A DNA stretch of 41,913 nucleotides from CAYZMH01 sp964479445 (GCA_964479445.1 CAYZMH010000014.1:1-41913), one strand, 5' to 3'; positions 18,458 to 27,384 are shown, counted from the stretch's first letter. Translations and numbers: made by a program. The notes: generated by a model from the sequence alone, not told the origin.

Positions 18458-19873
18458 TCACTTGCCGGAATCCAGGGAGGCAACAAAATCCCGGTACTCT
18501 TTTTGAAGTTCCCCGACGATTTCAGGATGCTGACCGGCCATGTTATTCATCTCGGATACATCCTCTCTTACATTGAAAAGGAACACCTCCCCCTCCATCT
18601 TCTCCGGCTTCACCCCCGGGTACTGGGCAGGGGTTGCCTGTTCAAACGGGGCGAGAATGGTTTCCCCGTCGGGCGCCCTCCAGTCGCTCCAAGATTCCAG
18701 GTCTACCGGCTTATGGAACCGAGGTTTCTCCACGAATAATTTCCAGTCGCCTTTCCTTACCGTTTTGATCTCATCTCCGCGCATGGTAAAGATGGGCTTG
18801 TGCTCCTTTTTGTTGCCCTTGAGGATCTCGACTATATTTTCCCCATCGATCACCCGGTCTTCCGGTATTCCAACTCCGGTCATGGATAGCAGGGTCGGGT
18901 AAATGTCCCCCGACCAGCAGGGGACCTTCACTGTTTTCCCTTCGGGCAATGCATCGGGGTACCGTATGAGAAACGGAACCCGTGTGCCGCCATCCCAGGT
19001 ATAATGCTTTCTCCCTTTCAGCGGCATATTGGATCCCCCGTAGGTGGCCCCGTTATCCGACAGGAACAGGACAATGGTGTGCTCGAGGATTCCCTTCTCC
19101 TCCAGGGCACCCAGCAACTGACCCGTGGACCAGTTCAGTTCCCTGATCACATCATCATAGAGGTCGTCCCCTGTTTCAGGCGTGTAGAACTCATCCGAGG
19201 CCGCCAGCGGCTTATGCGGCATGGGATGACAGAGATGCAGGAAAAACGGCTGCTCGTTCTCCTCGTTGATGAACTCAACGGCCCTGCGGGTATACCGCTT
19301 TGTTAAATACCGCTGGTCGACCGGGTATTCCACGGTATCCATGTTCTCGATGTGCTGGACAGGCCGCATATCGTTGGAATAAAGTATCCCGAAGTACTCA
19401 TCAAACCCATGCTTCACCGGGAAAAACTCCTTTTTGTGCCCCAGGTGCCATTTCCCGATGAGACTGGTACGGTAACCCGCCTCCCTGAACACCTCGCTGA
19501 GCAGCAGTTCATCGGGATCAATCCCGATATCGTCAATTCCCTGATCGGGCGTCGGGTTCCGGATCAATCCGTTCCTCAGCGGAAAACGCCCCGTAAGCAG
19601 CGTAGCCCTGGAAGGCGCGCAATAGGGCGTGGGCACGTAAAAATCGGTGCACCGCACCCCCTCTTCCCCGATCCGGTCGATATGGGGGGTCGGAACAGCC
19701 TCCGCGTTGTAGCTCGAAATATCCCCATACCCCAGGTCATCGGTAAATATGATCAGCACATTCGGTTTTTTTTCAGCCTCGCTTTCTGTCTTGCACCCGG
19801 AGATAACCAGTGCCGTGATAGCGATGACAAAGAAGAATCTCAAATGATAAAAGCGGAATACATTTTTTTTCAT
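18458..19873 (-). CDS. Type I (formylglycine) sulfatase, lipoprotein
   Basis: 471 residues; lipoprotein signal with VISGC (Cys27). Sulfatase S1 family: metal-binding DDLGYGDI near residues 45-52, catalytic CAPSRATLLTGR with Cys85 as the residue converted to formylglycine, GKWHLGH, HLCHPMPHKP and LFLSDNGATYGG (metal Asp/Asn). It closely resembles arylsulfatase A-like and N-acetylgalactosamine-6-sulfatase-like enzymes used to desulfate host or algal polysaccharides; the exact subfamily cannot be assigned by eye. The maturase is not in this window. Located at the outer membrane facing the periplasm or surface. It is upstream of the DUF1080 block on the same strand but separated by 268 bp, so it may be transcribed separately. 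Confidence 0.93.
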   Translation of the reverse strand: MKKNVFRFYHLRFFFVIAITALVISGCKTESEAEKKPNVLIIFTDDLGYGDISSYNAEAVPTPHIDRIGEEGVRCTDFYVPTPYCAPSRATLLTGRFPLRNGLIRNPTPDQGIDDIGIDPDELLLSEVFREAGYRTSLIGKWHLGHKKEFFPVKHGFDEYFGILYSNDMRPVQHIENMDTVEYPVDQRYLTKRYTRRAVEFINEENEQPFFLHLCHPMPHKPLAASDEFYTPETGDDLYDDVIRELNWSTGQLLGALEEKGILEHTIVLFLSDNGATYGGSNMPLKGRKHYTWDGGTRVPFLIRYPDALPEGKTVKVPCWSGDIYPTLLSMTGVGIPEDRVIDGENIVEILKGNKKEHKPIFTMRGDEIKTVRKGDWKLFVEKPRFHKPVDLESWSDWRAPDGETILAPFEQATPAQYPGVKPEKMEGEVFLFNVREDVSEMNNMAGQHPEIVGELQKEYRDFVASLDSGK

Positions 19874-19976
19874 TTTGCCGGTAGTTTAGTTGTATAATAT
19901 CATGAATCGTTCCCGTATCTTTTCCCTGGAGCTGTTTGAGCAGGTATACTATATTGTTTCTAACGTCCATTCCCCA

Positions 19977-20144
19977 CCGATCCTTCTACACTCATTCCTC
20001 TGCCGGTCATTCTACACTCATTCCTCTGCCGGTCGCTCTACACTCATTCGTCTACCGGTCATTCTACACTCATTCCTCTACCGATCCATCTACACTCATT
20101 CCTCTGCCGGTCATTCTACACTCATTCCTCTGCCGGTCGCTCTA
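19977..20144. repeat. 26-bp tandem repeat (minisatellite), about 6 units, truncated by a scaffold gap
   Basis: Units of 26 bp built as TCTACACTCATTCCTCTGCC followed by GGTCAT or GGTCGC are repeated head to tail with single-base variants (CGTCTACC, CTCTACCGATCC). The array lies about 100 bp upstream of the sulfatase start and ends at the N run. It has no resemblance to the CGCAGAG repeat that resumes on the other side of the gap. Confidence 0.9.
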
Positions 20145-20244
20145 NNNNNNNNNNNNNNNNNNNNNNNNNNNNNNNNNNNNNNNNNNNNNNNNNNNNNNNN
20201 NNNNNNNNNNNNNNNNNNNNNNNNNNNNNNNNNNNNNNNNNNNN
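20145..20244. other. Scaffold gap of 100 N between two unrelated repeats
   Basis: Exactly 100 N, a conventional placeholder for unknown length. The 26-bp minisatellite is on the left and the CGCAGAG-type array on the right. Unlike the other four gaps, the repeat families on the two sides differ, so this join is the least certain in the window. Confidence 0.95.
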
Positions 20245-20324
20245 ATCCCCTGCGTCCCTGCGTCTCTGCGTGCAAAACCTGCGTTCCTGCGTCTCTGCGT
20301 GAAACAACCTCTGCGTGAAACAAC
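20245..20324 (-). repeat. CGCAGAG-type repeat array next to the ATPase stop codon
   Basis: Minus-strand reading gives repeats of GTTGTTTCACGCAGAG and ACGCAGG. The array begins 4 bp after the stop codon of the ATPase gene (20329-21699), in the same orientation as that gene, and continues into the gap. Confidence 0.85.
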
Positions 20325-20328
20325 TCCT

Positions 20329-21699
20329 TCAGGAGGGAATGTTCACAATCTCAGCGGGAGTAAAAACCCGCGTGGATTCCGGGGGATAGGGCGGGTGTTT
20401 TTTCAAAAAGAGGGCTTTCACCACCTGCTGCTGGTCACCAAAAGGAAGTTGTTGTTTTTTGCGTTCAAGCTCCTTGAGCAGCGAGCCGATATTCGCGGTG
20501 GAGGACCATTTCACCTCCCCGATGAGCAGCGATTTCCCGTCATACGATGAGGAAACCAGGTCAATCTCCATCGGCATACCGTCTTTGCCCCTGCCCCACC
20601 ATCGCTGACCGGGGGCATAGGCATTTCCGTCCATCAGGCTGGGCACCGCATTGCGGCACAGTTGCTCCCACTCCCCGGATGTATAGTGCGACAGTCCCGG
20701 ACTCACCACTTCACGGTAGATCATTTCCGCATGTCCCAGTTCCAGGGCACTTTTTGAAGGAAGCACAAACGTGAAAAAGAAGCGCATAAAAGGATCTGCA
20801 ATGCGGTAGACCGACTTCTTGGTATTCCTGGGGGAGAGTCCGAACGGCGTCTCCCTTTTCAAATACCCCAAATCGATCAGTTTCTGCAGCGGCCGGCTCA
20901 GGTGGGTTGCCGGTTTCCCGGAACGGGCCGCGATCTCTGACAGACGGTTAGCTCCGGAAGCAACCAGGGTAATCAGCGTCGACATCTGAACCGCATCGCG
21001 GCTGTCATCCATGAACAACCGGTAGGGTTCATCGTACAGAGCTCCTGCAGGTGCCAATGCGTGGTGCAGGACAGCCTCCCTGAAGGAGGAAGTCTGCTCC
21101 CGCAGCTCCCAGTACCGCGGAATACCCCCCCACACGGAGTACTCCTTCACCGCTTCAACGGGGGAAACCTCCAGGGCATCGCGGAATGCATGGATCCCCA
21201 TCGGGCGGAGGCGGATAATCTCATTGCAGCGCCCGAACATCGGTGAAGTGCTATCCATGACCAGTTGCTGCATCCGCTGCTGCGAAGAACCGCACAGCAC
21301 CAGGTGAAACCCCACCTCATCACGCCGGTCAAACAACTTCTGAATGATACTGGACAGCTCAGGCGCATTCTTCAACAGGTAAGGGAATTCATCGATCACC
21401 AGCAGCCCCGGCTTCCGCCACCGCTCCTTCAGCGTCATAAAAAAACTCTCCCAGTCGGGATACCGTACCCTGGCAAAGCCCGGCAGAGCCTGGTCTACCA
21501 GGCTGACAAACGACCGGATCTGCTCCGGTTTCTCCCGCTGATCCGCCGTAAAGAAGATATCCTCCTCCCCCAGGATCTCCCGCAGAAGCCGTGTCTTCCC
21601 GATCCGCCGCCTGCCGTAAAGGACAATAAGCTGACTCTCCCGGCTTTCACGCACCGCGCGAAGCCGCTTTAATTCTTCCTCCCGGTTCACAAAACGCAT
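20329..21699 (-). CDS. AAA-type ATPase fused to PD-(D/E)XK nuclease-like domain (DUF234 type)
   Basis: 456 residues. Walker A is GRRRIGKT (29-36) and Walker B is LLVIDEFPYL (Asp103, Glu104). A winged-helix segment (about 240-290, GANRLSEIAARSGKPATHLS) and a C-terminal restriction-endonuclease-like domain with MEID (Asp380) and GEVKW (Glu395-x-Lys397) complete the known 'ATPase domain, DUF234' architecture. These are STAND/MNS-type NTPases common and mobile in Bacteroidetes and archaea; their function is not established. A canonical promoter lies 22 bp upstream. It stands alone between repeat arrays on both sides. Confidence 0.88.
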   Translation of the reverse strand: MRFVNREEELKRLRAVRESRESQLIVLYGRRRIGKTRLLREILGEEDIFFTADQREKPEQIRSFVSLVDQALPGFARVRYPDWESFFMTLKERWRKPGLLVIDEFPYLLKNAPELSSIIQKLFDRRDEVGFHLVLCGSSQQRMQQLVMDSTSPMFGRCNEIIRLRPMGIHAFRDALEVSPVEAVKEYSVWGGIPRYWELREQTSSFREAVLHHALAPAGALYDEPYRLFMDDSRDAVQMSTLITLVASGANRLSEIAARSGKPATHLSRPLQKLIDLGYLKRETPFGLSPRNTKKSVYRIADPFMRFFFTFVLPSKSALELGHAEMIYREVVSPGLSHYTSGEWEQLCRNAVPSLMDGNAYAPGQRWWGRGKDGMPMEIDLVSSSYDGKSLLIGEVKWSSTANIGSLLKELERKKQQLPFGDQQQVVKALFLKKHPPYPPESTRVFTPAEIVNIPS

Positions 21700-21726
21700 A
21701 CCGCCTGTTTTTTTAATTATGCTCTA

Positions 21727-21757
21727 CAAACATAATGTTTTTATTACATAATTACAA
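21727..21757 (-). promoter_or_regulatory. Bacteroidetes-type promoter for the DUF234 ATPase gene
   Basis: On the minus strand, TTG (21755-21757), a 20-bp spacer and TATGTTTG (21727-21734) fit the TTG-N(17-23)-TAnnTTTG consensus. The -7 box ends about 27 bp before the ATG at 21699, giving a short leader. Confidence 0.6.
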
Positions 21758-21782
21758 TGATTAACAGTTACTAATCTAAAGA

Positions 21783-21956
21783 CCTCTGCGCCTCTAAACG
21801 CCATGCAGAAAAACCGCGTCTCTGCGCCTTTGCGTGCCAAAATCGTCCTGCAGAATCACCTGCACCTCTAAACGTCCTGCAGAATCCCCTGCGCCCCTAA
21901 ACGTCCTGCAGAATCCCTGCGCCTCTGCGCCTCTGCGTGAAACACCTCTGCGTGAA
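21783..21956 (-). repeat. CGCAGAG / CTGCAG modular repeat array upstream of the giant T9SS protein
   Basis: Minus-strand reading shows modules CACGCAGAG, GGCGCAGAGG, TTCTGCAGGACG and TTTAGAGG in irregular tandem order. It sits between the divergent ATPase promoter and the plus-strand secreted-protein gene. The reading frame of that gene stays open back into the array (a GTG at 21937 lies in it), but this is unlikely to be coding. The region 21957-22152 holds nothing else recognisable. Confidence 0.85.
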
Positions 21957-22152
21957 CCAACCCGCGAGAACATATTCCCCTTTCAATCGTTTATCATATA
22001 AGGTAACACTTCGATGGCCACAAGCCATCACCGATTCTCTAAGCCGAACGGGAATCAGGATCCGTGTTGTTGGTTGTGCTCCACTCCGGTGGGGATTCCC
22101 TGTAAGAACTGTCCGTTTACCGGAATTAAATTCACAATTTCAACCAGCAGCC

Positions 22153-25100
22153 ATGCCAGCACTACACTGTTCCGTCCTGAACCGAACCAGGTTCTCTCCC
22201 ACCTGTCTCTTCGCAGCCGTGATGCTGTTTTTTTCCCTGGTCTGTCAGATCCACGGTCAGACCGTGGATCCCTTCACCCAGGTCACCGATGACAATTTCG
22301 CCAATTACGACGCGGTGATCCACGGGGATTACATTGTCTACCGGCACAGCAACATTGCCAGTGACAACGGGATCTTTCTATACCAGGTCTCCACGGGGGA
22401 TCTTACCACCATCACATCGGGAACACAGGTGCAGTACTCCCAGATCGACATGTGGGGCGACCGGGTGGTCTGGGCCCAGGTGGTGGACGGTGAGTGGGAC
22501 ATCTACACCTACCTGCTCTCACGACCCGACCTCGGTGCGTATGCCCTGATCGATTTTGATGACAACCAGTACCACCCTGCCATTTATGAGAACATCCTCG
22601 TGTGGCAGGATGAACGGGGTGACGATTTCAGTCAGAATATCTACATGTACGACATCGAAACAGGCATTGTCACGCAGATCACCACCGATGATGAATTGCA
22701 GCAGTTCGATCCCGATGTGTACGGGAATTACATTGTATGGACCGATGGCAGGAACGGGAACAGTGATATCTACATGTACGACATTTATCACCAGGAGACC
22801 ATCCAGGTCACCGATGATGAGCATTCCCAGCGCAATCCGTCCATCTGGAAAAAACGCATCGTGTGGGAGGACAACCGGAACATCAACTGGGACCTGTACA
22901 TGCATGTGATCGATTTTTATCCCGACACGGACCCGGTCCGGGCCAACCATCCCGTCTTTACAGGGGCAGGAATCGGTTACCTGAACGAGTTCAACCAGAT
23001 CAACCCGCAGATCAATGACCATTACATTGTCTACCAGAGTAACCAGAGTTTCCACTGGGATATATACATTTACACCTTTATTAATCCCATTACAGGAACC
23101 ACCAGGCCGGTGGTGTCGGAGATGCGAGCCCAGACCGATCCCGCCATCTGGGGCAGCACGGTAGTCTGGCTGGACGAACGGGATTACACGGGTACCGGCT
23201 GGTATAAAAACGATGTATGGATGTGGGAAAAACCGGAAGGCATTGATTTGGCGGTGGGTGTTCTTTCCAAACCCGATCCAGCCGTGTTGGGGGAGGAGGT
23301 GGATTTCCTGGTTATGGTGGTCAACCTGGGGGATCTGACCACCTACGACCCTGTGCTCACCTTTACCCTGCCTCCTGATGTGGAGTTCCTCTCCATGGAC
23401 GGATTTGGTTCGGAAGGGTACACCCGCGAGGGGAACAACCTCTACTGCCGGCTGGACAGTCTGACCGGGGGTCAGACAGACACCGTTATCGTTACGGTCA
23501 GAACACTGAAAGAGAGAATGCTGACCGTCACCGCGGAGATCGACCCGGTGGAAGAGGATGTGGATATGAATAATAATTTTGCCAGTTATAACTCAAGGGT
23601 AATATGGCAGGTACCCTATTACCTAGGGGAAGGCGGATCGCCATCAGTGGTGGTAGATGGAACGGGCAGACCTCATTTTGTATACCTCTCATCTGCCTAT
23701 AGCGGAAGATTGATGTATGCCACCAACGTCAATGGAAGAATTCAGTCGGTGGTCCTTGACAGCAGCTACACCAATCACTCACCGGCCATTGTTGCTGACA
23801 GTCACAATCACCTGCACATAGCTTACAGTCAGGGCGAGGGAGGCGAGCCCGTCAACCGTTCGCTCTGTTACATGACCAATAAAGGCGGGGGCTGGAGTGA
23901 AGCGCAGATCATCACCAAAAATGCCGGTGAAGGGGAATCTGTCTGCATCCGCACCGACCAACATGACAGTCTGCATGTAAGCTTCATGTCCTCCCTCTGG
24001 GCCCAGGGAAGCATGTACTACTATGTGAAAGAGGGAGACTGGGACCAGCGGTTTGTGCGTTCCGGAACCTACAACTCCTCATCATTCGACCTGGATTCGG
24101 CCGGTTACGCGCATTTTGTATATTATGACCTCAATTCATACGGACTCTGCTACCAGACCAACAGTCCGGACGGCACCTTCACCCCCGAAATGCCTCCCTA
24201 TACCGGCTGGTACGGGATTCAGATGGAGACACTCATTGCCGAGCTGGTGACCGACCAGGATTCCCGGCCCCATATCTCCCATGTGGCAGGCAGCGCTTCG
24301 AGTACAGAGGACTATTTCCATACCTGGCGGGACGACCAGGGGTGGCACAGTAAAAAGATTGAGGACGGGACGGTCATGGGAGGAGACAACTCCATCGCCA
24401 TCGATCCCATGGGCAGGCCCCATGTAAGCTACTACAGCAAGGTCAATGACCGGCTCTACTACGCATGGGAAGAGGACCATACCTGGAACAAAAAGATCAT
24501 CGACTTTTTCAGTCACAACCCGCCACTCAAAAACCATGACCTGCAGGTCGACCGGTATGGCTTTTCCCACATCGTGTACAACAAGGGAACCTCCGTCTAT
24601 TATGTCACCAACACGGTCCCTGTGCCCGAACCGGAGCTGACCGTCCAGCCCTCCCCGCTTACCTTCCCCGATTTCAATGTGGGGGATACCACCGACGCAA
24701 AAACAGTGGTAATTGGCAACGCCGGGGAGGCCGACCTGGTGATCAACGAGATCCGGATCGGCTGGAGGGATTCGGCCAGCTTCAGCCTTGCGGGGATTAC
24801 ATGCGGACTCCTGGAGCCGGGCGACACCTGCTCGGTGGAAATCCGCTTTAACCCCACCATCCTCGGGCCCAAACAGGCCATGCTCTGGATCAACAGCAAC
24901 GATCCGCTTTACCCCGTGTTCGGGGTTGAACTGACGGGCGGGGGGCTGGATGGAATGCTGGCCGATTACGGGTTCGGTGATTTCGGGATCCATTACATCG
25001 GGGATACCAGGACCCACCGGCATACACTGAAAAACCTGGGCAACACGGGGCTGGTCGTTCAGGGTATCTATATCCAGGATGGGAATACTGAAGATTTCTA

Positions 25101-26208
25101 TTACGAGGGACTTCCCGATCCACCTTTCGGATTGGATGACGAGGATTCCCTGAAGTACGATATAACCTTCCAACCCACGGGAACCGGCGAACGGTCGGCG
25201 GTGATGAAAATCTACTCCACGGGCGGTGACCAGTTCATAACCCTGACAGGCACAGGGAAGCCGGTGGGCTACCGGTTGGAGGGAGAGGTGAGGCTGCCTG
25301 ACCAGTCGGCGGTTACCGAGGGAACCATCTGCATTGTGGAACGCATCAACGATGGCTTCCGTCCGAAATCCTTCAAGCCACTGGAAGGATCATCCTCGTT
25401 TTCATTCATCCATGTGCAGGAGGGGAACCTGACCCTTAAATTTGAACCCGATCCCGGTCTTTACGGCGACTATGTGCGCACCTATTACGGGGATACCCCC
25501 TATGCCCATGAAGCAACCCTGTTTATGATGGACCAGGACAGGTCGGGCATGGTGATCACCCTGGTGGAAGGGGCCGGCGAAGGAGAAGGAAGCAGCAATG
25601 CCTCGGGGTCCCTGGTAGAGGATGACAAAAAGAAAGCCGGAGTGCGGATTATCAGCGGAACCTATACCGGGAACGGAACACCGCTGGATTCGGTTCCGGT
25701 CTACCTGACCACCCCGGAAGGCACGATCATGCATGCTGATCTGACCGATGAGAGCGGCGCCTTCGATTTCACAAAGATTGCCGCCGGGGAGTACCACTTC
25801 AACCTGGATTACAACGGGTACCCCATGGATGGTGGAAACGGCAGCCTGGAGATCACCGGCGAGAACGAGGAATATTCCATCCTGGCTACCGTATCGGTAG
25901 GCGCGGTGTCGGTTTCATTCACGAAGCTCAGTGCTGTCACGGAGGCAGGTTCCGGGAAACCGATCCTGGTCTATCCCAATCCGTTCACCGCCAACCTGCT
26001 TATCGACAACCGGGGCGAAGAACCAACGAAGCTGACCTATGAACTCTATGATCAGTCAGGCAGACGGGTCATGCACGGCACACTCGAGGGCCTGCACCAC
26101 GGCGAGACGCACCGCCTGAACACAACAGCCCTCGATGCAGGAAGCTATTACCTGGAACTGCGCACGGCTGACCAAAACTACGTGGTTCCCCTGGTAAAAC
26201 GGGAATGA
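22153..26208 (+). CDS. Giant secreted multi-domain propeller protein with T9SS type A sorting signal
   Basis: 1351 residues from the ATG at 22153, chosen because it starts a plausible signal peptide ending CQIHGQ (about 1-36); the frame is open further upstream but through repeat DNA. Order: TolB-like propeller (about 40-360) with repeated blades such as NYIVWTDGRNGNSDIYMYD and RIVWEDNRNINWDLYMHVID; a CARDB/DUF11-like adhesion domain (about 363-480); a second, sialidase-like propeller (about 485-835) with repeated RPHFVY/RPHISH/RPHVSYY blades; two choice-of-anchor D (SPD-2/Hydin-like) domains (about 840-1060, LTFPDFNVGDTTDAKTVVI); a carboxypeptidase-regulatory-like Ig domain; and the terminal T9SS sorting domain (VYPNPFTANLLI to VPLVKRE). 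No catalytic residues were recognised; likely a cell-surface binding or adhesion protein. It stands alone. Confidence 0.85.
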   Translation: MPALHCSVLNRTRFSPTCLFAAVMLFFSLVCQIHGQTVDPFTQVTDDNFANYDAVIHGDYIVYRHSNIASDNGIFLYQVSTGDLTTITSGTQVQYSQIDMWGDRVVWAQVVDGEWDIYTYLLSRPDLGAYALIDFDDNQYHPAIYENILVWQDERGDDFSQNIYMYDIETGIVTQITTDDELQQFDPDVYGNYIVWTDGRNGNSDIYMYDIYHQETIQVTDDEHSQRNPSIWKKRIVWEDNRNINWDLYMHVIDFYPDTDPVRANHPVFTGAGIGYLNEFNQINPQINDHYIVYQSNQSFHWDIYIYTFINPITGTTRPVVSEMRAQTDPAIWGSTVVWLDERDYTGTGWYKNDVWMWEKPEGIDLAVGVLSKPDPAVLGEEVDFLVMVVNLGDLTTYDPVLTFTLPPDVEFLSMDGFGSEGYTREGNNLYCRLDSLTGGQTDTVIVTVRTLKERMLTVTAEIDPVEEDVDMNNNFASYNSRVIWQVPYYLGEGGSPSVVVDGTGRPHFVYLSSAYSGRLMYATNVNGRIQSVVLDSSYTNHSPAIVADSHNHLHIAYSQGEGGEPVNRSLCYMTNKGGGWSEAQIITKNAGEGESVCIRTDQHDSLHVSFMSSLWAQGSMYYYVKEGDWDQRFVRSGTYNSSSFDLDSAGYAHFVYYDLNSYGLCYQTNSPDGTFTPEMPPYTGWYGIQMETLIAELVTDQDSRPHISHVAGSASSTEDYFHTWRDDQGWHSKKIEDGTVMGGDNSIAIDPMGRPHVSYYSKVNDRLYYAWEEDHTWNKKIIDFFSHNPPLKNHDLQVDRYGFSHIVYNKGTSVYYVTNTVPVPEPELTVQPSPLTFPDFNVGDTTDAKTVVIGNAGEADLVINEIRIGWRDSASFSLAGITCGLLEPGDTCSVEIRFNPTILGPKQAMLWINSNDPLYPVFGVELTGGGLDGMLADYGFGDFGIHYIGDTRTHRHTLKNLGNTGLVVQGIYIQDGNTEDFYYEGLPDPPFGLDDEDSLKYDITFQPTGTGERSAVMKIYSTGGDQFITLTGTGKPVGYRLEGEVRLPDQSAVTEGTICIVERINDGFRPKSFKPLEGSSSFSFIHVQEGNLTLKFEPDPGLYGDYVRTYYGDTPYAHEATLFMMDQDRSGMVITLVEGAGEGEGSSNASGSLVEDDKKKAGVRIISGTYTGNGTPLDSVPVYLTTPEGTIMHADLTDESGAFDFTKIAAGEYHFNLDYNGYPMDGGNGSLEITGENEEYSILATVSVGAVSVSFTKLSAVTEAGSGKPILVYPNPFTANLLIDNRGEEPTKLTYELYDQSGRRVMHGTLEGLHHGETHRLNTTALDAGSYYLELRTADQNYVVPLVKRE

Positions 26209-26244
26209 ACAGGTCTGTAAAAGAATAGACAAGCTACGAAAAGA

Positions 26245-26581
26245 CCTCCGCGCCTCCAACCGTCCTGCAGTTTCTGCGTCTTCACACCCTGCAGAAAAAC
26301 TGCGTCTTCACACCCTGCAGAAAAACTGCGTCTTCACGCCCTGCAGAAAAACTGCGTCTNNNNNNNNNNNNNNNNNNNNNNNNNNNNNNNNNNNNNNNNN
26401 NNNNNNNNNNNNNNNNNNNNNNNNNNNNNNNNNNNNNNNNNNNNNNNNNNNNNNNNNNNCCCTGCAGAAAAACTGCGTCTTCACGCCCTGCAGAAAAACT
26501 GCGTCTCTGCGTCTCTGCGTGAAACAAAACTGCGTCTCTGCGTCTCTGCGTGAAACAACCTGCGTCTCTGCGTGAAACAAC
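26245..26581 (-). repeat. CGCAGAG / CTGCAG tandem repeat array touching the LysE-family stop codon
   Basis: The left part repeats a 26-bp unit (CTGCGTCTTCACRCCCTGCAG plus five A, plus-strand reading); the right part changes to CTGCGTCTCTGCGTGAAACAA units. Minus-strand reading gives GTTGTTTCACGCAGAGACG. The first base of the array is the last base of the TAG stop of the LysE-family gene. A 100-N gap interrupts it. Confidence 0.9.
26360..26459. other. Scaffold gap of 100 N inside the repeat array
   Basis: The same 26-bp repeat unit flanks both sides, so the join is consistent but the true copy number is unknown. Confidence 0.95.
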
Positions 26582-27207
26582 TAGAGGATCAGCACCCCCA
26601 CGATCACCACCGCACCCAGCACCACCAGCACCACGCCGGTGACCTTATTCATCCACCAGATATTTTTCAGGCGGAAGCGGTGGCGGAACAGGTTGACCGT
26701 GCCGGTGAGCGAGAACCACCAGGTGGCGGATCCCAGCAGCACCCCCAGGACCACCTCGCCGATATGGAGCAATTCGAGGCTATCGCCGGCCAGGTTGATC
26801 CCGGCAAAGAAGGCGATAAAGAAAAAGACGGTAAGCGGATTGGTAAGGGTAAGGAAGAATACCGAGATGAAGTCTCTCCGGAGCCGGGTTTTTCCCCTGC
26901 GTGCCGCCCTGATCTGGGCCACGGGGTTACTGTAGATCAGGTAGACCCCCAGCAGGAGCACCACGGCACCGCCGGCCAGTTGCAGGTAGAATTGCTGCTC
27001 CTCGATAAAGCGGATAATAAAGGTAATGCCGAGTCCGGCTATCACCGCAAAGAGCGTATCGGCCATGGTTGCCCCGAGTCCGGACACCATCCCGCTGTTG
27101 CGTCCCTTGTTGATGGTCCGCTGGATACACAGCACGCCGATCGGACCCATGGGCACCGACACCATGAGTCCGGCCAGAAACCCCTTTATAATCAACTCCG
27201 GATTCAT
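26581..27207 (-). CDS. LysE/RhtB-family translocator
   Basis: 208 residues from the ATG at 27207, which is preceded by AGGGAG at ideal spacing; an open frame continues 52 codons upstream but lacks membrane-protein character. About six hydrophobic helices, with GFLAGLMVSVPMGPIGVLCI and GLGATMADTLFAVIAGLG near the N-terminus, the conserved LysE family region (P-x-G-P and G-x-x-x-A-D). Family role: export of amino acids or small metabolites across the inner membrane. It is divergent from lnt, with both promoters in a 202-bp spacer. The stop codon overlaps the first base of the CGCAGAG array. Confidence 0.9.
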   Translation of the reverse strand: MNPELIIKGFLAGLMVSVPMGPIGVLCIQRTINKGRNSGMVSGLGATMADTLFAVIAGLGITFIIRFIEEQQFYLQLAGGAVVLLLGVYLIYSNPVAQIRAARRGKTRLRRDFISVFFLTLTNPLTVFFFIAFFAGINLAGDSLELLHIGEVVLGVLLGSATWWFSLTGTVNLFRHRFRLKNIWWMNKVTGVVLVVLGAVVIVGVLIL

Positions 27208-27330
27208 CTCCCTGATTCTTTTTTCGCTTTCCCGGCTCTTGTATTTCCAGTGCTCCCCCGTCGTGGTCTGGCAGCGCCCCGGGTAGCCTGCGGCGGTTTG
27301 TTCCGTGTAAACGCACCGGGGAGAATGTGC

Positions 27331-27364
27331 CAAAAATACGAAAGTGCCGGGATATAACTGCAAA
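27331..27364 (-). promoter_or_regulatory. Bacteroidetes-type promoter for the LysE-family gene
   Basis: On the minus strand, TTTG (27361-27364), a 22-bp spacer and TATTTTTG (27331-27338) fit the TTTG/TAnnTTTG consensus. The implied leader is about 115-120 bases. Confidence 0.5.
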
Positions 27365-27384
27365 CCGTGTGCCGCTTTTTATGC

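Noticed and set aside
21937..22152. 71-residue N-terminal extension of the giant T9SS protein starting at a GTG in the repeat array
   Set aside because: The extension has no signal-peptide character and comes partly from repeat DNA; the ATG at 22153 begins a good signal peptide.
22519..23055. Long antisense open frames inside the SusC, SusD, sulfatase and propeller genes
   Set aside because: They are shadows of well-supported genes with recognisable domains on the other strand.
27208..27363. 52-codon N-terminal extension of the LysE-family protein
   Set aside because: Not hydrophobic, and the ATG at 27207 has a strong AGGGAG ribosome-binding site.
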